Assembly (NCBI GenBank): GCA_018969975.1
Contig: JAGWXI010000002.1
Span: 1 to 64,000 of the forward strand
Length of the DNA: 64,000 bases
DNA from: Burkholderiales bacterium
Lineage (GTDB): Bacteria; Pseudomonadota; Gammaproteobacteria; Burkholderiales; Burkholderiaceae_C
Reading direction: 5' to 3'
The notes beneath the pieces are model-generated. The model was given only the letters and a program-made list of their open reading frames with translations. It ran no database searches and was not told the DNA's origin. The position numbers and the translations under genes are program-made. This document shows, one piece after another, positions 33,432-42,383 of this stretch. Position 1 is the first letter of the stretch. Each line of letters begins with the position of its first letter.

Positions 33432-34064
33432 TCAAACCACCTTATCAGAGATGGTTTGTGGGTAAGGCTGGGTGTGCTGAAAAGAGGGTCGCTGTTCTAG
33501 GATGGCAGAGTATTGAGCCAACGCGGGATACAAAATCTGCCAGTCAAACTCTTGGAACCGAACTTTCAAATAACCCAACACCGACCCGACGGCAATATCG
33601 CCCAGTCCAAACTGGTCGGCAACGGCAAATTTGCGGCTACCAATCAAACGCGCCAACGCAGACACCCCTGCCTCGATCTTGTGTGTTTGACGAGCAGTCC
33701 ATTCTGCACTTGCGCTTGCGCCGCGCATGCGTTCGAAAAACAGCAACACCACGGCATCGCACACGCCATCGGCCAATACTTCCAATTTTTTGGCCAACAA
33801 CCGATCGGCGATATCGCTGGGCAAAAGTGGCGTCTCAGGGTAAACCCACTCCAAGTAATCCAAAATATAACGAGAGTCAAAGATGCTGCTGCCGTCTTCT
33901 AGCAACATGACTGGAAGCTTGGCCAGTGGGTTGTGCAGCTCGGTCAAAGCACCTTGGTTCCATGGAACTTCAGTGATCAGCTCAAATGCAATATTTTTTT
34001 CAGCCAGTGCAATCCTCACCTTTCGAGCATAGGGGCTGGGTGTGGCGCTGATGAGTTTCAACAT
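33432..34064 (-). CDS. Glutathione S-transferase family protein
   Basis: A 210-residue GST. The thioredoxin-like N-terminal domain starts MLKLISATPSPYARKVRIALAEKNI with the glutathione-site Ser/Tyr in SPYARK, and continues with NPLAKLPVMLLEDGSSIFDSRYILDYL, where the cis-Pro and the ES/DS contact lie. The C-terminal all-helical domain covers about 90-205 and includes FGLGDIAVGSVLGYL. Cytoplasmic; single gene. Type and substrate not assignable. Confidence 0.87.
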   Translation of the reverse strand: MLKLISATPSPYARKVRIALAEKNIAFELITEVPWNQGALTELHNPLAKLPVMLLEDGSSIFDSRYILDYLEWVYPETPLLPSDIADRLLAKKLEVLADGVCDAVVLLFFERMRGASASAEWTARQTHKIEAGVSALARLIGSRKFAVADQFGLGDIAVGSVLGYLKVRFQEFDWQILYPALAQYSAILEQRPSFQHTQPYPQTISDKVV

Positions 34065-34203
34065 GGAAACATATTTTCGTTACCACTGAATACTTTGTGA
34101 TTCGGGTCTATAGGCATGTAGGAGCTGGGGTTTTTCATTGGTTCTGATCGGTTGGTTTCATTTAACTTACTATGAGGCTTATCTTCATCAAGGTTGAATC
34201 GCC

Positions 34204-35220
34204 ATGTTAATCAATTTACACACAAACCGCACAGCCCTCACATTGTTCGCTGTTAGCCAACTGCTGATGCTTTCTGCTGTCAATGCGCAAACCGTGGACC
34301 CCGTAACCATGGTGAATGCATTTGAAGCGGCCGGTGGAAAATTTGAAGGCTTTCGCCGCTCGGGTGCCAAAGGCATATGTGCCACGGGTGAATTCGTCGG
34401 TAGCGCTGATGGTCGCAACTTGTCCTCTGCTTCTGTTTTCAGTGGACAAAAAATACCTGTCATCGTTCGCTTCTCCGTTGGCGGCGGTAACCCCAAAGCG
34501 GTTGACAACGCCAAGAGTCAACGCAATATGGCGTTGCAATTCAACATTCCGGGCGGTGAAACGTGGCAAATGGGCAATATTTCTGCACCTGTTTTTGGTT
34601 CTTCCACACCAACCCAATTACTGGGTCGCTTAGAGTCACTCGCGCCTGACCCATCCACCAAAGCGCCCAATCCTGACAAGGTCAAAGCGTTTGCAGAAGC
34701 CAACCCTGAAGTGCTTTTGCAAGGCAAGTACTTTGCCAGCCAACCCGTGCCAGCCAGCTTTGCAACCGTCAACTACTGGGGCGTGCATGCCTTTGCTTTT
34801 GTCAATGCCAAGGGTGACAAGCAGTTTGGCAAATGGATTTTTGAGCCTGCCGGTGGCGTGATGGGCCTGAGCGATGAGGAAGCCAAGGCCAAGGGACCCA
34901 GTTTTCTGTTCGACGACCTGCGCCAGCGCGTCAAAGAGGGCCAAGTCTCTTTCAATTTCAATCTGCAATTGGCAGAACCCGGTGATCGTCTTGACAGTGC
35001 CACCGTACCCCTGCCCGAGAGCCGACGCAAAGTCACGCTTGGCAGTTTGAAAGTCACCGCAGTGTCGGAAGATTCTGGTGGAGCCTGTCGCGACATCACA
35101 TTTGTACCCACGGTCTTGCCCAAAGGGGTTGAACCCTCTAACGACCCGATGCTGGCTGCCCGCGCCGCGCCTTATGCCGTTGGCATTGGTCGCAGACTCT
35201 CAGAAGGTTCTAAACAGTGA
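34204..35220 (+). CDS. Catalase-related peroxidase (SrpA-like), exported
   Basis: A 338-residue haem protein of the small catalase-related group, with a signal peptide (LFAVSQLLMLSAVNAQ). Blocks typical of the family: NMALQFNIPGGETWQM, ASFATVNYWGVHAFAFVNAKG (about 181-201) and the C-terminal VLPKGVEPSNDPMLAARAAPYAVGIGRR, whose Tyr would be the proximal haem ligand. At the distal site, however, where relatives have the catalytic His in a (N/R)HAKG segment, this protein reads RRSGAKGICATG, so the His appears to be Gly. If so, it may bind haem without normal peroxide turnover. Single gene. Confidence 0.82.
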   Translation: MLINLHTNRTALTLFAVSQLLMLSAVNAQTVDPVTMVNAFEAAGGKFEGFRRSGAKGICATGEFVGSADGRNLSSASVFSGQKIPVIVRFSVGGGNPKAVDNAKSQRNMALQFNIPGGETWQMGNISAPVFGSSTPTQLLGRLESLAPDPSTKAPNPDKVKAFAEANPEVLLQGKYFASQPVPASFATVNYWGVHAFAFVNAKGDKQFGKWIFEPAGGVMGLSDEEAKAKGPSFLFDDLRQRVKEGQVSFNFNLQLAEPGDRLDSATVPLPESRRKVTLGSLKVTAVSEDSGGACRDITFVPTVLPKGVEPSNDPMLAARAAPYAVGIGRRLSEGSKQ

Positions 35221-35258
35221 CCCAGGGCTTAACAGATCTCACCTCTGGCTGACTGCAA

Positions 35259-35295
35259 GGGTGTTGCTTTTCGCAACAAAACGCAACAACACCCC
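35259..35295. terminator. Possible bidirectional terminator between convergent genes
   Basis: GGGTGTTG pairs with CAACACCC about 20 bp downstream, with a nested GTTGC/GCAAC hairpin between. The T-run is poor, so this is a weak call based on its place between two convergent genes. Confidence 0.35.
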
Positions 35296-35306
35296 ACTCG
35301 CTGTGC

Positions 35307-36257
35307 CTATGGTCGGGTTGCAGCCCGGGACAGGAAGCTCCTGTAGGCCGCCATGAAAGCGTCGATGTCTTCAAAATAAGGCATGGCCCCGGTCTGCATC
35401 ACCGTGACATGCCAATGGGGTCGATCACGAACCAACGCCAAAGCGCAGTAATCGGTGAAATCGCCCCGTGTGCCATGCACTACCCACACAGGCAAATTGA
35501 GGCTTTCGTATACGTTGTGGATATCAGCGCTGAACAAACCACCGCTGAGGAATGACAAAGGAGCTTGCTCGGCATGGGGTACGTGGGCTGTGCGCACCGC
35601 ATAAGCCCATAGCGTTTCATCGATCTGCTGGCCACCCCATGTGCGGCGCAAAAAATAACGCACCACCGAAGGACGCGACAACTGCCGAAACAAAAAGCGG
35701 CCCCAGGCTGGACCCGGGCGGCGTAAAAAGCGGTCGAACCCGGCCATGAAAAGTGTGCTGCCGTGCGGCTGACGCAATGTCTTTCCACCCCGAAAACCAG
35801 TGGGACTGACCAAGGCGATGGTGTTGAACAAGCCCGGTGTCTGCATCGCCTCACGGGCTAAAAATTCGCATGACAGCGACACACCTATGGCTTGAAGCGG
35901 TTGGCTTGGGTGCATGTGCGCCACCCACTGTGCCACCAACCGGACGGCGTTACACATGTCTGCCACCGAGTAAGCACGCGGTAAACGTTCAGACAAGCCA
36001 TAGCCTGGCAAGTCAATGGCATAGACGCTGTTGCCTTGTCGCAATGCGTCAAACAAAGGACGAACTTCAGCGGCAGATGCCAGCGCATTGATGCTGTGCA
36101 CCAACACCACGGGAGGCCCAGACCCACCAGCGTAAACAGCAACCGCACCAGCGGTGCCATTGAGCATGTGAAGATCGGCATTCAGCGGCTTGGGTAATCG
36201 ATCAGACTCGTCCATTTCTTCTGCGCTTCCAAAAAAATCAAACACCACACTCACCAA
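35307..36257 (-). CDS. Alpha/beta hydrolase fold protein lacking the usual catalytic His
   Basis: A 316-residue alpha/beta hydrolase. The oxyanion region is PPVVLVHSINALASAAEVRPLF (about 48-70), the nucleophile elbow AIGVSLSCEF with Ser in GVSLS (about 123-127), and the late strand LPVWVVHGTRGDFTDY with a candidate acid. The C-terminal motif that normally reads G(H)xPxxE is TGAMPYFED, so the catalytic His seems replaced by Ala. Either another His serves or the protein is not a normal hydrolase. Convergent with the catalase-related gene. Confidence 0.8.
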   Translation of the reverse strand: MVSVVFDFFGSAEEMDESDRLPKPLNADLHMLNGTAGAVAVYAGGSGPPVVLVHSINALASAAEVRPLFDALRQGNSVYAIDLPGYGLSERLPRAYSVADMCNAVRLVAQWVAHMHPSQPLQAIGVSLSCEFLAREAMQTPGLFNTIALVSPTGFRGGKTLRQPHGSTLFMAGFDRFLRRPGPAWGRFLFRQLSRPSVVRYFLRRTWGGQQIDETLWAYAVRTAHVPHAEQAPLSFLSGGLFSADIHNVYESLNLPVWVVHGTRGDFTDYCALALVRDRPHWHVTVMQTGAMPYFEDIDAFMAAYRSFLSRAATRP

Positions 36258-36355
36258 TTGCCATCCATGCGATCCGTATCCCAGTGTTGACCGGACTGCA
36301 GATATTCATTGGCTAACATCACAAACCACAGTTTGTATTTTTGAAAAGGATCACG

Positions 36356-36757
36356 ATGAGCACACTTTCTGTTTCTGAAAATATAGAAAACCATCCGCGC
36401 GTCAAGGCTGTGTTTGACGACATCAGACAAACCCGTCAAACCGATTTTGTCAACAATATGTGGCGCTATCTTGCATTTGACCCTGACTTGCTCGAGAGCA
36501 CATGGCGTGAAGTCAAAGCGGTCATGGTAACTCCCTCTGCTCTTGATCCACTGACCAAAGAAATGATTTATATCGCGGTATCCATCACCAATGCTTGCAG
36601 TTACTGTGTTCATTCGCATACGGCAGCGGCCAAAAGCAAAGGAATGTCCGCGGCTCAGTATGCCGATTTGCTGCGCGTGATCGCTTTGGCAGGAAAAACC
36701 AATCAGCTGGCCTCAGCGATGCAATTGCCAATTGATACAGTTTTCACCCATGATTGA
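36356..36757 (+). CDS. Carboxymuconolactone decarboxylase/AhpD-family protein
   Basis: About 133 residues from the ATG at 36356, which is preceded by AAAGGA; the track start lies 15 bp upstream. The AhpD-type redox motif is NACSYCVHSHTAAA (about 81-94), with two Cys in CxxC and the proton-relay His, embedded in the all-helical CMD fold (LDPLTKEMIYIAVSITN before it). It would act as a peroxidase or disulfide reductase-like protein. Single gene. Confidence 0.85.
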   Translation: MSTLSVSENIENHPRVKAVFDDIRQTRQTDFVNNMWRYLAFDPDLLESTWREVKAVMVTPSALDPLTKEMIYIAVSITNACSYCVHSHTAAAKSKGMSAAQYADLLRVIALAGKTNQLASAMQLPIDTVFTHD

Positions 36758-36792
36758 TTTATTTGTCTGAAAACATTCGCTTTTGAAAAAGG

Positions 36793-36834
36793 CTGCTGTC
36801 ATTTGCTTTGGATGCAAGCGCAGAATTTTTTGAA
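36793..36834 (-). pseudogene. Scrap of a HigA antitoxin 3' end
   Basis: About 42 bp closely resemble the 3' end of the HigA remnant at 7061-7110 (shared TGCTTTGGATGC(G/A)AGCGCAG). On the minus strand the residues read SKNSALASKA, against FKNNPALASKA in the other copy. Nothing else of the gene remains. Confidence 0.45.
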
Positions 36835-36863
36835 GCGTCGCATCCCAATAATGGCGTCGCATC

Positions 36864-37520
36864 CTAAAACAACGGAATTTGCCGCGAGCGCAGTAAATAG
36901 TCAGCGACAAATTGCGCCAACAAAACATGGTGCTGGTTGTCATGCCACTGGGGTTGCATGTATTTCTTGGTGTACCAATGCGCTTGGCTTTCCAAATGAC
37001 AGCCCACCAAGCCCACCGCACCTTGCACCATGGCCATAGGGTCGCCATTGGCATAAGTGGCCACCGTTTCAAATTCGCCATTGACGAAAGTCGGGCCGTC
37101 ATAAAAATACATGCGTTGCGCTTGCCCCCGCCATTGAACAGGGGCGGTGGTCCCATACGACGAGCGTATGTCAGCTCGCGGACGCTTGATGTATTGCACG
37201 CACCTTGTTGTTTTGAGAAAGTTGAAATAATAGGCATCAGCCCAATACGCGCCCATACAAATACCCAAGTACTTTCCACCGCGCTGCATAAAAGATCGCA
37301 CATCAGACATGTTTTGTTTGAGCAGGCCGCGAAACAGCATGGCTTCGCCGTCTCCGCCAGGAAATACCACGAGGTCAACATCATCGAAAAAACCCTCAGC
37401 GACTTTGTGTCGGGTAAACAACTTGATGTCAGCCAGTGGCGACAACGCTGCCATCACACCATTCACCGAATCGGTCGAACAGGTGGGATGGTGTATGAAA
37501 AGCGCGATGGTTTTCTTCAT
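36864..37520 (-). CDS. BPL_N-domain (class I glutamine amidotransferase-like) protein
   Basis: A 218-residue protein from the ATG at 37520 (MKKTIALFIHHPTCSTDSVNG). It has the amidotransferase-like fold found at the N-terminus of some biotin-protein ligases: VDLVVFPGGDGEAMLF (about 50-65) and the nucleophile-elbow-like GGKYLGICMGAYWADAYYFNFL (about 84-105), where Cys in GICMG is the potential nucleophile. No ligase domain follows, so it is a free-standing BPL_N protein, often found as a single gene in betaproteobacteria. Function unknown. Confidence 0.78.
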   Translation of the reverse strand: MKKTIALFIHHPTCSTDSVNGVMAALSPLADIKLFTRHKVAEGFFDDVDLVVFPGGDGEAMLFRGLLKQNMSDVRSFMQRGGKYLGICMGAYWADAYYFNFLKTTRCVQYIKRPRADIRSSYGTTAPVQWRGQAQRMYFYDGPTFVNGEFETVATYANGDPMAMVQGAVGLVGCHLESQAHWYTKKYMQPQWHDNQHHVLLAQFVADYLLRSRQIPLF

Positions 37521-37635
37521 GCCGAACATCACTCAGTATTTTTTCGCTTGGCGCTCTGGGGTTTCGCCAACACACCCATGCCGGGCTGGCTGCGCAAAAA
37601 TTCCCTGCAACGATCCCATAGGTGGGCGACCAAGG

Positions 37636-38124
37636 CTACCTGTTTCGGTAATCCCAAGGTGCCACCGGTCGAGGATCCGACCACAGGCCCAATTGCTGGC
37701 TTTGCGCAGATATTTCGCTGGCACTGTAGGCTTCCCGGTCCCTGATCGACTGCTCGTTTTGGTATTTTTTGTAATGCCAAGCCAAGCCTGATTTGATTTG
37801 TTGATGACAAATATCCAGCGCCCCCACAAACACTTGTCCAACGATACGTCCGTATTTGTCTTTTTTGTTGAAAACAATTCGTACGTTTTTGCCATGAGCC
37901 AATTCAACCAGCGATTGCTTGGATTTTTCGCCAAAGGCCTGCTTTTTTTCCGGGGCATCTATGCCCAGCAGCCTGACCTTGTATGAGGTTTGGCGGTTAT
38001 CCAGTACGGTGAGGGTATCTCCGTCCGCCACAGACACCACTTTCCCCTCCAACATCGTATTCGCATTGGCATCAAAAAATGCAATATTTGCCAACAATGA
38101 AATAAAACACAACATGAACTTCAT
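37636..38124 (-). CDS. Thermonuclease (SNase) family exported nuclease
   Basis: A 162-residue staphylococcal-nuclease homologue with a signal peptide (MLCFISLLANIAFFDANA). The catalytic residues line up: DGDTLTV for calcium binding, VRLLGIDAPEKKQ giving Arg and Glu, and KDKYGRIVGQVFVG giving the second Arg. The C-terminal helix QQIKSGLAWHYKKYQ is also present. It should cut DNA and RNA outside the cytoplasm. A minus-strand ORF in another frame (37533-37958) is a shadow of this gene. Confidence 0.88.
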   Translation of the reverse strand: MKFMLCFISLLANIAFFDANANTMLEGKVVSVADGDTLTVLDNRQTSYKVRLLGIDAPEKKQAFGEKSKQSLVELAHGKNVRIVFNKKDKYGRIVGQVFVGALDICHQQIKSGLAWHYKKYQNEQSIRDREAYSASEISAQSQQLGLWSDPRPVAPWDYRNR

Positions 38125-38257
38125 TAATGAAGTTTATGTTGTTTTTGGCGAATTTATGTATTTTGACCCCTGGCCTGTGTTGGCCGCCTGTTGGAATCTT
38201 GTTTGGAGGAATCACCGCGCCTACCCACACGCCTGGCCAGAGACGAACCCGGGGTGT

Positions 38258-39457
38258 CTAAGTCAGCCAGTTCAGCAGGCCGGTGATCAGCAATGCGTTG
38301 GTGAAATCGATGAAAAATGCACCCACGATCGGCGCCACCAAAAACGCACGTGGCGATGGTCCGTAACGCTGAACCACAGAGTGCATCACAGCCATGGCGT
38401 TGGCCGTGGTTCCAAGCATGAAGCCGGTGAATCCGCCACTCATTACGGCTGCATCGTAATCACTGCCCATGACTTTGAACACCACGAACCAGCAAAAAAC
38501 ACAAACCACGATCACCTGTATTACCAAATTCACCAGCAAGGGTAAGGCGATAGAGGACAACTCCCACAGCCGTAAATTCATCAACGCCACTGCCAGGAAA
38601 AGGGTCAAACAGACCACGCCGATCCGCTCGGTCACACCATGGGGAATCTTGAACCAACCCGTTTTGTCGTCTATGTTGCGAATGATCGAGCCGACGAGCA
38701 TGGCACCCACATAGCCAGGAAGCGTCAAGTCGGCAGACTTCATCACACCGCCCAACCAAGCTCCGATACCCATGGCGATGAGCAACACGCCAATCCCTTT
38801 GAGCACGGCCAGCATGCTGGCTTCATCGTCATTGAATACCTCCGAGGATGGGGATTGATCTGGTTTGCGCGACGCGGACACATTGGTTGAGCGCAGCTGG
38901 TGGCGCTCTAGCAATTTTGTGACAACAGGCCCGCCAACCAAGCCACCCAACACAATGCCAGACATGGCCGCCGCGATGGCCACAGACTCTGCAGCGGCAA
39001 CGCCCGCAGCTGCAAACTGCGGTGCGAATGCCAAGGCAGTGGCTGGCCCACCTGTCAAAGCGGCTGGCCCCATCAAAACACCGAGTAGCAAAGGCTGGTC
39101 AAAAAGCAGCGCAACCCCCATGCCAATCACGCTTTGGATCACCGCGATAAAGGTGGCCAAGGCAAGAAATACCAGCGCCTGGCGGCTGCCTGTTTGCAGC
39201 ATTTTCAGACTTGCGCTCAGTCCAATGGAGGTGAAAAAAGCCGTCATCAATGGCGCCTGCAGCGTGGTGTCAAACTTCACCGTGGCCACATGGAATTCGC
39301 GAAGCATGGAAATCAGCAGTGCCACCAAGAGTCCACCAAATACCGCGGCTGGAATGTTGTAACGCTTGAGCACGGGCAGCCGCTCCAGCATGTGTATACC
39401 GATGAATAAAGCCACGGCACCTACCGCCAGTGTCTGAATGAAATCCAGTGCCAACAT
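38258..39457 (-). CDS. gltS: Sodium/glutamate symporter
   Basis: A GltS-type inner-membrane carrier of about 399 residues that imports glutamate with sodium. Start at ATG 39457 (MLALDFIQTLAVGAVALFIG) avoids overlap with the upstream gene; the track's GTG lies 12 bp earlier. Two inverted structural repeats are visible, each with a Gly-rich re-entrant loop: MGPAALTGGPATALAFAPQFAA (about 127-148) and GGFTGFMLGTTANAMAVMHSVVQ in the second half. Ten or so membrane helices. Length normal for the family. Confidence 0.9.
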   Translation of the reverse strand: MLALDFIQTLAVGAVALFIGIHMLERLPVLKRYNIPAAVFGGLLVALLISMLREFHVATVKFDTTLQAPLMTAFFTSIGLSASLKMLQTGSRQALVFLALATFIAVIQSVIGMGVALLFDQPLLLGVLMGPAALTGGPATALAFAPQFAAAGVAAAESVAIAAAMSGIVLGGLVGGPVVTKLLERHQLRSTNVSASRKPDQSPSSEVFNDDEASMLAVLKGIGVLLIAMGIGAWLGGVMKSADLTLPGYVGAMLVGSIIRNIDDKTGWFKIPHGVTERIGVVCLTLFLAVALMNLRLWELSSIALPLLVNLVIQVIVVCVFCWFVVFKVMGSDYDAAVMSGGFTGFMLGTTANAMAVMHSVVQRYGPSPRAFLVAPIVGAFFIDFTNALLITGLLNWLT

Positions 39458-39458
39458 G

Positions 39459-39884
39459 TCAGTCCACACTGCTTCGGGGAATGCTGCAATAAAACTGTTC
39501 GCCGCCAGAGCCGCTGACTTCCAAAAATACTTGTCCCTGGTTGGCGTACAAATCCCGACGTACCACGCCCCCCATCATTTCAGCTTCGGTTTGGCAGCGC
39601 CAGTTTTGCGCGTCTTTGACGGTACAGCCCGACCATTGACGTTGCGTCAGCATGTCGGCACCACGCCAGGTTTTCTCGGAAACCACCTGTTGGTTGGCAT
39701 CCACCTCAAAGGAGCTGGGACTTGCGCCAAAGGGCGAGCATTCGCTGCGGCAAGCGGCAACATCGCTGGTACCCAGTGGGCGAGGACATTCTCGAAACTC
39801 GTAGTAAAGAGGTGAGGCATGGGCCAGACCGCTGAATAAAACAGGTAGAAGCCATGTGGTGGTGTTGGGCATGTGCAAAGTCAA
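39459..39884 (-). CDS. Small Cys-containing exported protein of unknown function
   Basis: A 141-residue protein with a signal peptide (TWLLPVLFSGLAHASPL); Met5 is an alternative start. The mature part has six cysteines (FRECPRP, VAACRSECSP, SGCTV, WRCQTE and YCSIP) that could form disulfides. Residues such as DANQQVVSEKTWRG and NQGQVFLEVSG suggest a small beta-rich periplasmic domain. I do not recognise a family. Its stop abuts the start of gltS, so the two may be co-transcribed. Confidence 0.6.
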   Translation of the reverse strand: MTLHMPNTTTWLLPVLFSGLAHASPLYYEFRECPRPLGTSDVAACRSECSPFGASPSSFEVDANQQVVSEKTWRGADMLTQRQWSGCTVKDAQNWRCQTEAEMMGGVVRRDLYANQGQVFLEVSGSGGEQFYCSIPRSSVD

Positions 39885-40046
39885 AACGCTCCCCTGTGAT
39901 GTCTGAAAGCCAGTCTAGCGCACGCGGCCAAACTGCGGCTCGACCACTTTGACCAAATTATCTGGTATTTTGTCCATGTATTGAATAGGTATTTCAAGAT
40001 ATTTTGAATTTATTTTATTTAATTCATGTTTTGTCCAATTTAAAGC

Positions 40047-40074
40047 TTGTCAAAATCTGAAACTCTGTTAATAT
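40047..40074 (+). promoter_or_regulatory. Candidate sigma-70 promoter
   Basis: TTGTCA, then 16 bp, then TAATAT, 34 bp ahead of the start of the small exported protein gene. Boxes are close to consensus. Confidence 0.45.
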
Positions 40075-40108
40075 TCGTTCATTGAATTTCAACAAACAGG
40101 AGCTTCAC

Positions 40109-40525
40109 ATGACCCACCAATTTACTCTCGCCGTATGCATTTTGGTATCAGCCGTTACCGCGTCAGGTATTGCCTCAGCGGCGACTGTGAATGCTGCCGA
40201 ACCCTCTGTGTTGATCGCCAGCAACCAAAGTACTTGGTCTTATGCTGCGCTGGACCGTGCGCAAGGTGTCACACAAGTCCGCGAATTCCATGACATGGGT
40301 GCCAGTGGCGTTCAGCAAATCGATTATGTTGTCAACTGCAGCAATCAAACCATGGCCATGTCTGGATTCCAAGTTCATACTGCCCAAGGCACTTTGTTGC
40401 CAAACGCTGCCTCTGCCTCTGGCCAAACACTTCGTTTTTATGCGCCTGTCATCGAGCACGACAAACAAATCGCCAGCAATGTGTGCGGAAAGTTAATGGC
40501 TTTGAATGCCTACTCAGACAACTGA
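40109..40525 (+). CDS. Small exported protein of unknown function
   Basis: About 138 residues from the ATG at 40109, preceded by CAGGAGC; the track's start 27 bp upstream has no binding site. The signal peptide is FTLAVCILVSAVTASGIASAA. The mature protein has a single pair of cysteines (VVNCSNQT and SNVCGKL) and repeats of small polar residues; no family recognised. A consensus promoter upstream and a strong terminator downstream make it a clean single-gene unit, so it is probably well expressed. Confidence 0.65.
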   Translation: MTHQFTLAVCILVSAVTASGIASAATVNAAEPSVLIASNQSTWSYAALDRAQGVTQVREFHDMGASGVQQIDYVVNCSNQTMAMSGFQVHTAQGTLLPNAASASGQTLRFYAPVIEHDKQIASNVCGKLMALNAYSDN

Positions 40526-40580
40526 TTTCAGGCCGTGAAGGCCTTTACCCGCTGAACAAATCACATTATTTGTTTACCCA

Positions 40581-40606
40581 AATGCCCCTTTCGGGGCATT
40601 TTTTTG
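40581..40606 (+). terminator. Rho-independent terminator
   Basis: AATGCCCC, loop TTTC, GGGGCATT, then a run of seven T. Ends the transcript of the small exported protein gene. Confidence 0.9.
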
Positions 40607-40730
40607 CGCGCTTCCAGCAGTCGCATACCTAGGGTTAATACTTAGAAAAAGCCTGAATGCCAACGCACTGGATGGGCTAGACTGACCGAAAATACTGATG
40701 AGTATTTTAATGTACTTACTAGAAGGTTCG

Positions 40731-42374
40731 GTGTGGTTCATGGAAAAAGCTGATGTTTTGGTGGTTGGGGCAGGTTTTGCAGGACTGCGGGCGCTGTACA
40801 AATTCCGCTCGCTGGGCTACAAAGTTCAAGTCATAGAGGCCAGTGCCGACGTTGGCGGTGTTTGGTATCACAACGGCTATCCCGGTGCCAGATGCGATGT
40901 CGAAAGTTACGACTATTCGTACAGCTTTTCACCTGAGCTGGAGCAGGAATGGCGTTGGACCGAGCGTTACGCCACCCAACCTGAAATATTGCGATACATC
41001 AACCATGTGGCAGAACGATTTGACCTGCGCAAAGACATCCAATTTCATACGCGAATGACCCAGGCCAATTACGATGAAAAGTCTGCCCAATGGGTGATCA
41101 CCACAGACACTGGCAAAGTATTTCAATCGCGGTTTTTGATGATGTGCGTGGGCCAACTCTCCGCGCCCAAGACCCCCGCATACCCTGGACTGGAATCTTT
41201 CAAAGGCGAAGTGATTCACAGTGGCAAATGGCCAAAGCGACAAGTGGAATATGCAGGTAAACGCGTGGCCATCATCGGTACCGGTTCCTCTGGCATGCAA
41301 ATGACACCTGTGATCGCCAACGAAGCCGCACACCTGACGGTGTTTCAACGCACGCCCAACTACAGCATTCCCGCGGCCAATGCACCTGTTTCTGATGACG
41401 AAGACAAATGGGTCAAAGCCAATTACCGTCAGCGCAGAGAGCGTGCTTGGAACTCTCCTACTGGTTTAGGGTTCATGCCCAACAAAACCTCTGCATTAGA
41501 GGTCACGCCCGATGAGCGTCAGAAAGCTTATGAAGCGTCATGGAACAGATTGGGCTTTGGATTTGCCCTCACCTACTACGACATATTGCTCAACAAGCAA
41601 GCCAACGACACTGCTGCGGAATTCATTCGCAAAAAAATCGCTGGCTTGGTGAATGACCCGGTATTGCGTGAAAAGCTGACACCGAAAGACCATCCGTTTG
41701 CGTCCAGAAGACCGTCGGTAGACAGCGGTTATTTTCAAGCGTTCAACCGCGACAACGTCGAGTTAGCAGATGTACGGGAATTTCCTATTTTGGAGTTCAC
41801 GCCAGAGGGCATCCGTACCCCACACAAGCATCACCAGTTTGACATGGTCATTTTCGCCACAGGTTTCGATGTTTTCACTGGCTCTTTGTTCAAACCGGAC
41901 ATCATTGGCAGACACGGCATGACATTGAAAAACAAATGGGCAGACGGACCTGTCACGCATTTGGGTATTGGGGTGTCTGATTTTCCCAATATGTTCATCG
42001 TGGTGGGACCGGGCAGCCCTTCGTTGCTGAGCAATGTGCTGGTTTCAACCGAAGAACAAATTGACTGGATGGCAGGTTTGGCACAAACCATGAAGAAACA
42101 AGGCGCAGTTGAGGTAGAAGTCGAACCGCAAGCCGAAAAAGCCTGGGGACAACATATCAATGACCGTGTCAAAGAAACGCTTTATCTCAGCACTGACTCT
42201 TACTACAACGGCGCCGAGGTGGCTGGTAAACCCCGTGTGTTCATGCCCTATTCAGGCGGTGTTCGAGGTTATCGAAGAATCCTGCAACAGTGCGCCAGCG
42301 AAGGCTATTCGGGATTTCGTTTTTATCCATCACCCGCTGCGCTGACCCGGGGCGAAGATCTTGCAAAAGCATGA
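40731..42374 (+). CDS. Baeyer-Villiger-type flavin monooxygenase
   Basis: A class B flavoprotein monooxygenase of about 547 residues that inserts oxygen next to a ketone, giving an ester or lactone. Motifs in order: FAD fold LVVGAGFAGLRALYKF, BVMO fingerprint FKGEVIHSGKWPK (F-x-G-x3-H-x3-W-P), NADPH fold VAIIGTGSSGMQ, and ATGFD in the C-terminal third. GTG 40731 is preferred because AGAAGG lies 4 bases before it; ATG 40740 is the next choice and the track's ATG at 40698 lies before the binding site. It stands at the head of the beta-oxidation cluster, next to its TetR regulator, and would open or oxygenate the ketone substrate. Related to cyclohexanone and phenylacetone monooxygenases. Confidence 0.87.
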   Translation: MWFMEKADVLVVGAGFAGLRALYKFRSLGYKVQVIEASADVGGVWYHNGYPGARCDVESYDYSYSFSPELEQEWRWTERYATQPEILRYINHVAERFDLRKDIQFHTRMTQANYDEKSAQWVITTDTGKVFQSRFLMMCVGQLSAPKTPAYPGLESFKGEVIHSGKWPKRQVEYAGKRVAIIGTGSSGMQMTPVIANEAAHLTVFQRTPNYSIPAANAPVSDDEDKWVKANYRQRRERAWNSPTGLGFMPNKTSALEVTPDERQKAYEASWNRLGFGFALTYYDILLNKQANDTAAEFIRKKIAGLVNDPVLREKLTPKDHPFASRRPSVDSGYFQAFNRDNVELADVREFPILEFTPEGIRTPHKHHQFDMVIFATGFDVFTGSLFKPDIIGRHGMTLKNKWADGPVTHLGIGVSDFPNMFIVVGPGSPSLLSNVLVSTEEQIDWMAGLAQTMKKQGAVEVEVEPQAEKAWGQHINDRVKETLYLSTDSYYNGAEVAGKPRVFMPYSGGVRGYRRILQQCASEGYSGFRFYPSPAALTRGEDLAKA

Positions 42375-42383
42375 GTTTGGTCC

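Noticed and set aside
33377-33910. 177-aa and 129-aa plus-strand ORFs across the GST gene
   Set aside because: Antisense frames of a protein with obvious GST motifs.
36912-37745. 277-aa plus-strand ORF over the BPL_N and nuclease genes
   Set aside because: Antisense of two well-supported minus-strand genes and spans their boundary; no recognisable domain.
37533-37958. 141-aa minus-strand ORF overlapping the thermonuclease gene
   Set aside because: Alternate frame of the nuclease, whose own frame has signal peptide and catalytic residues.
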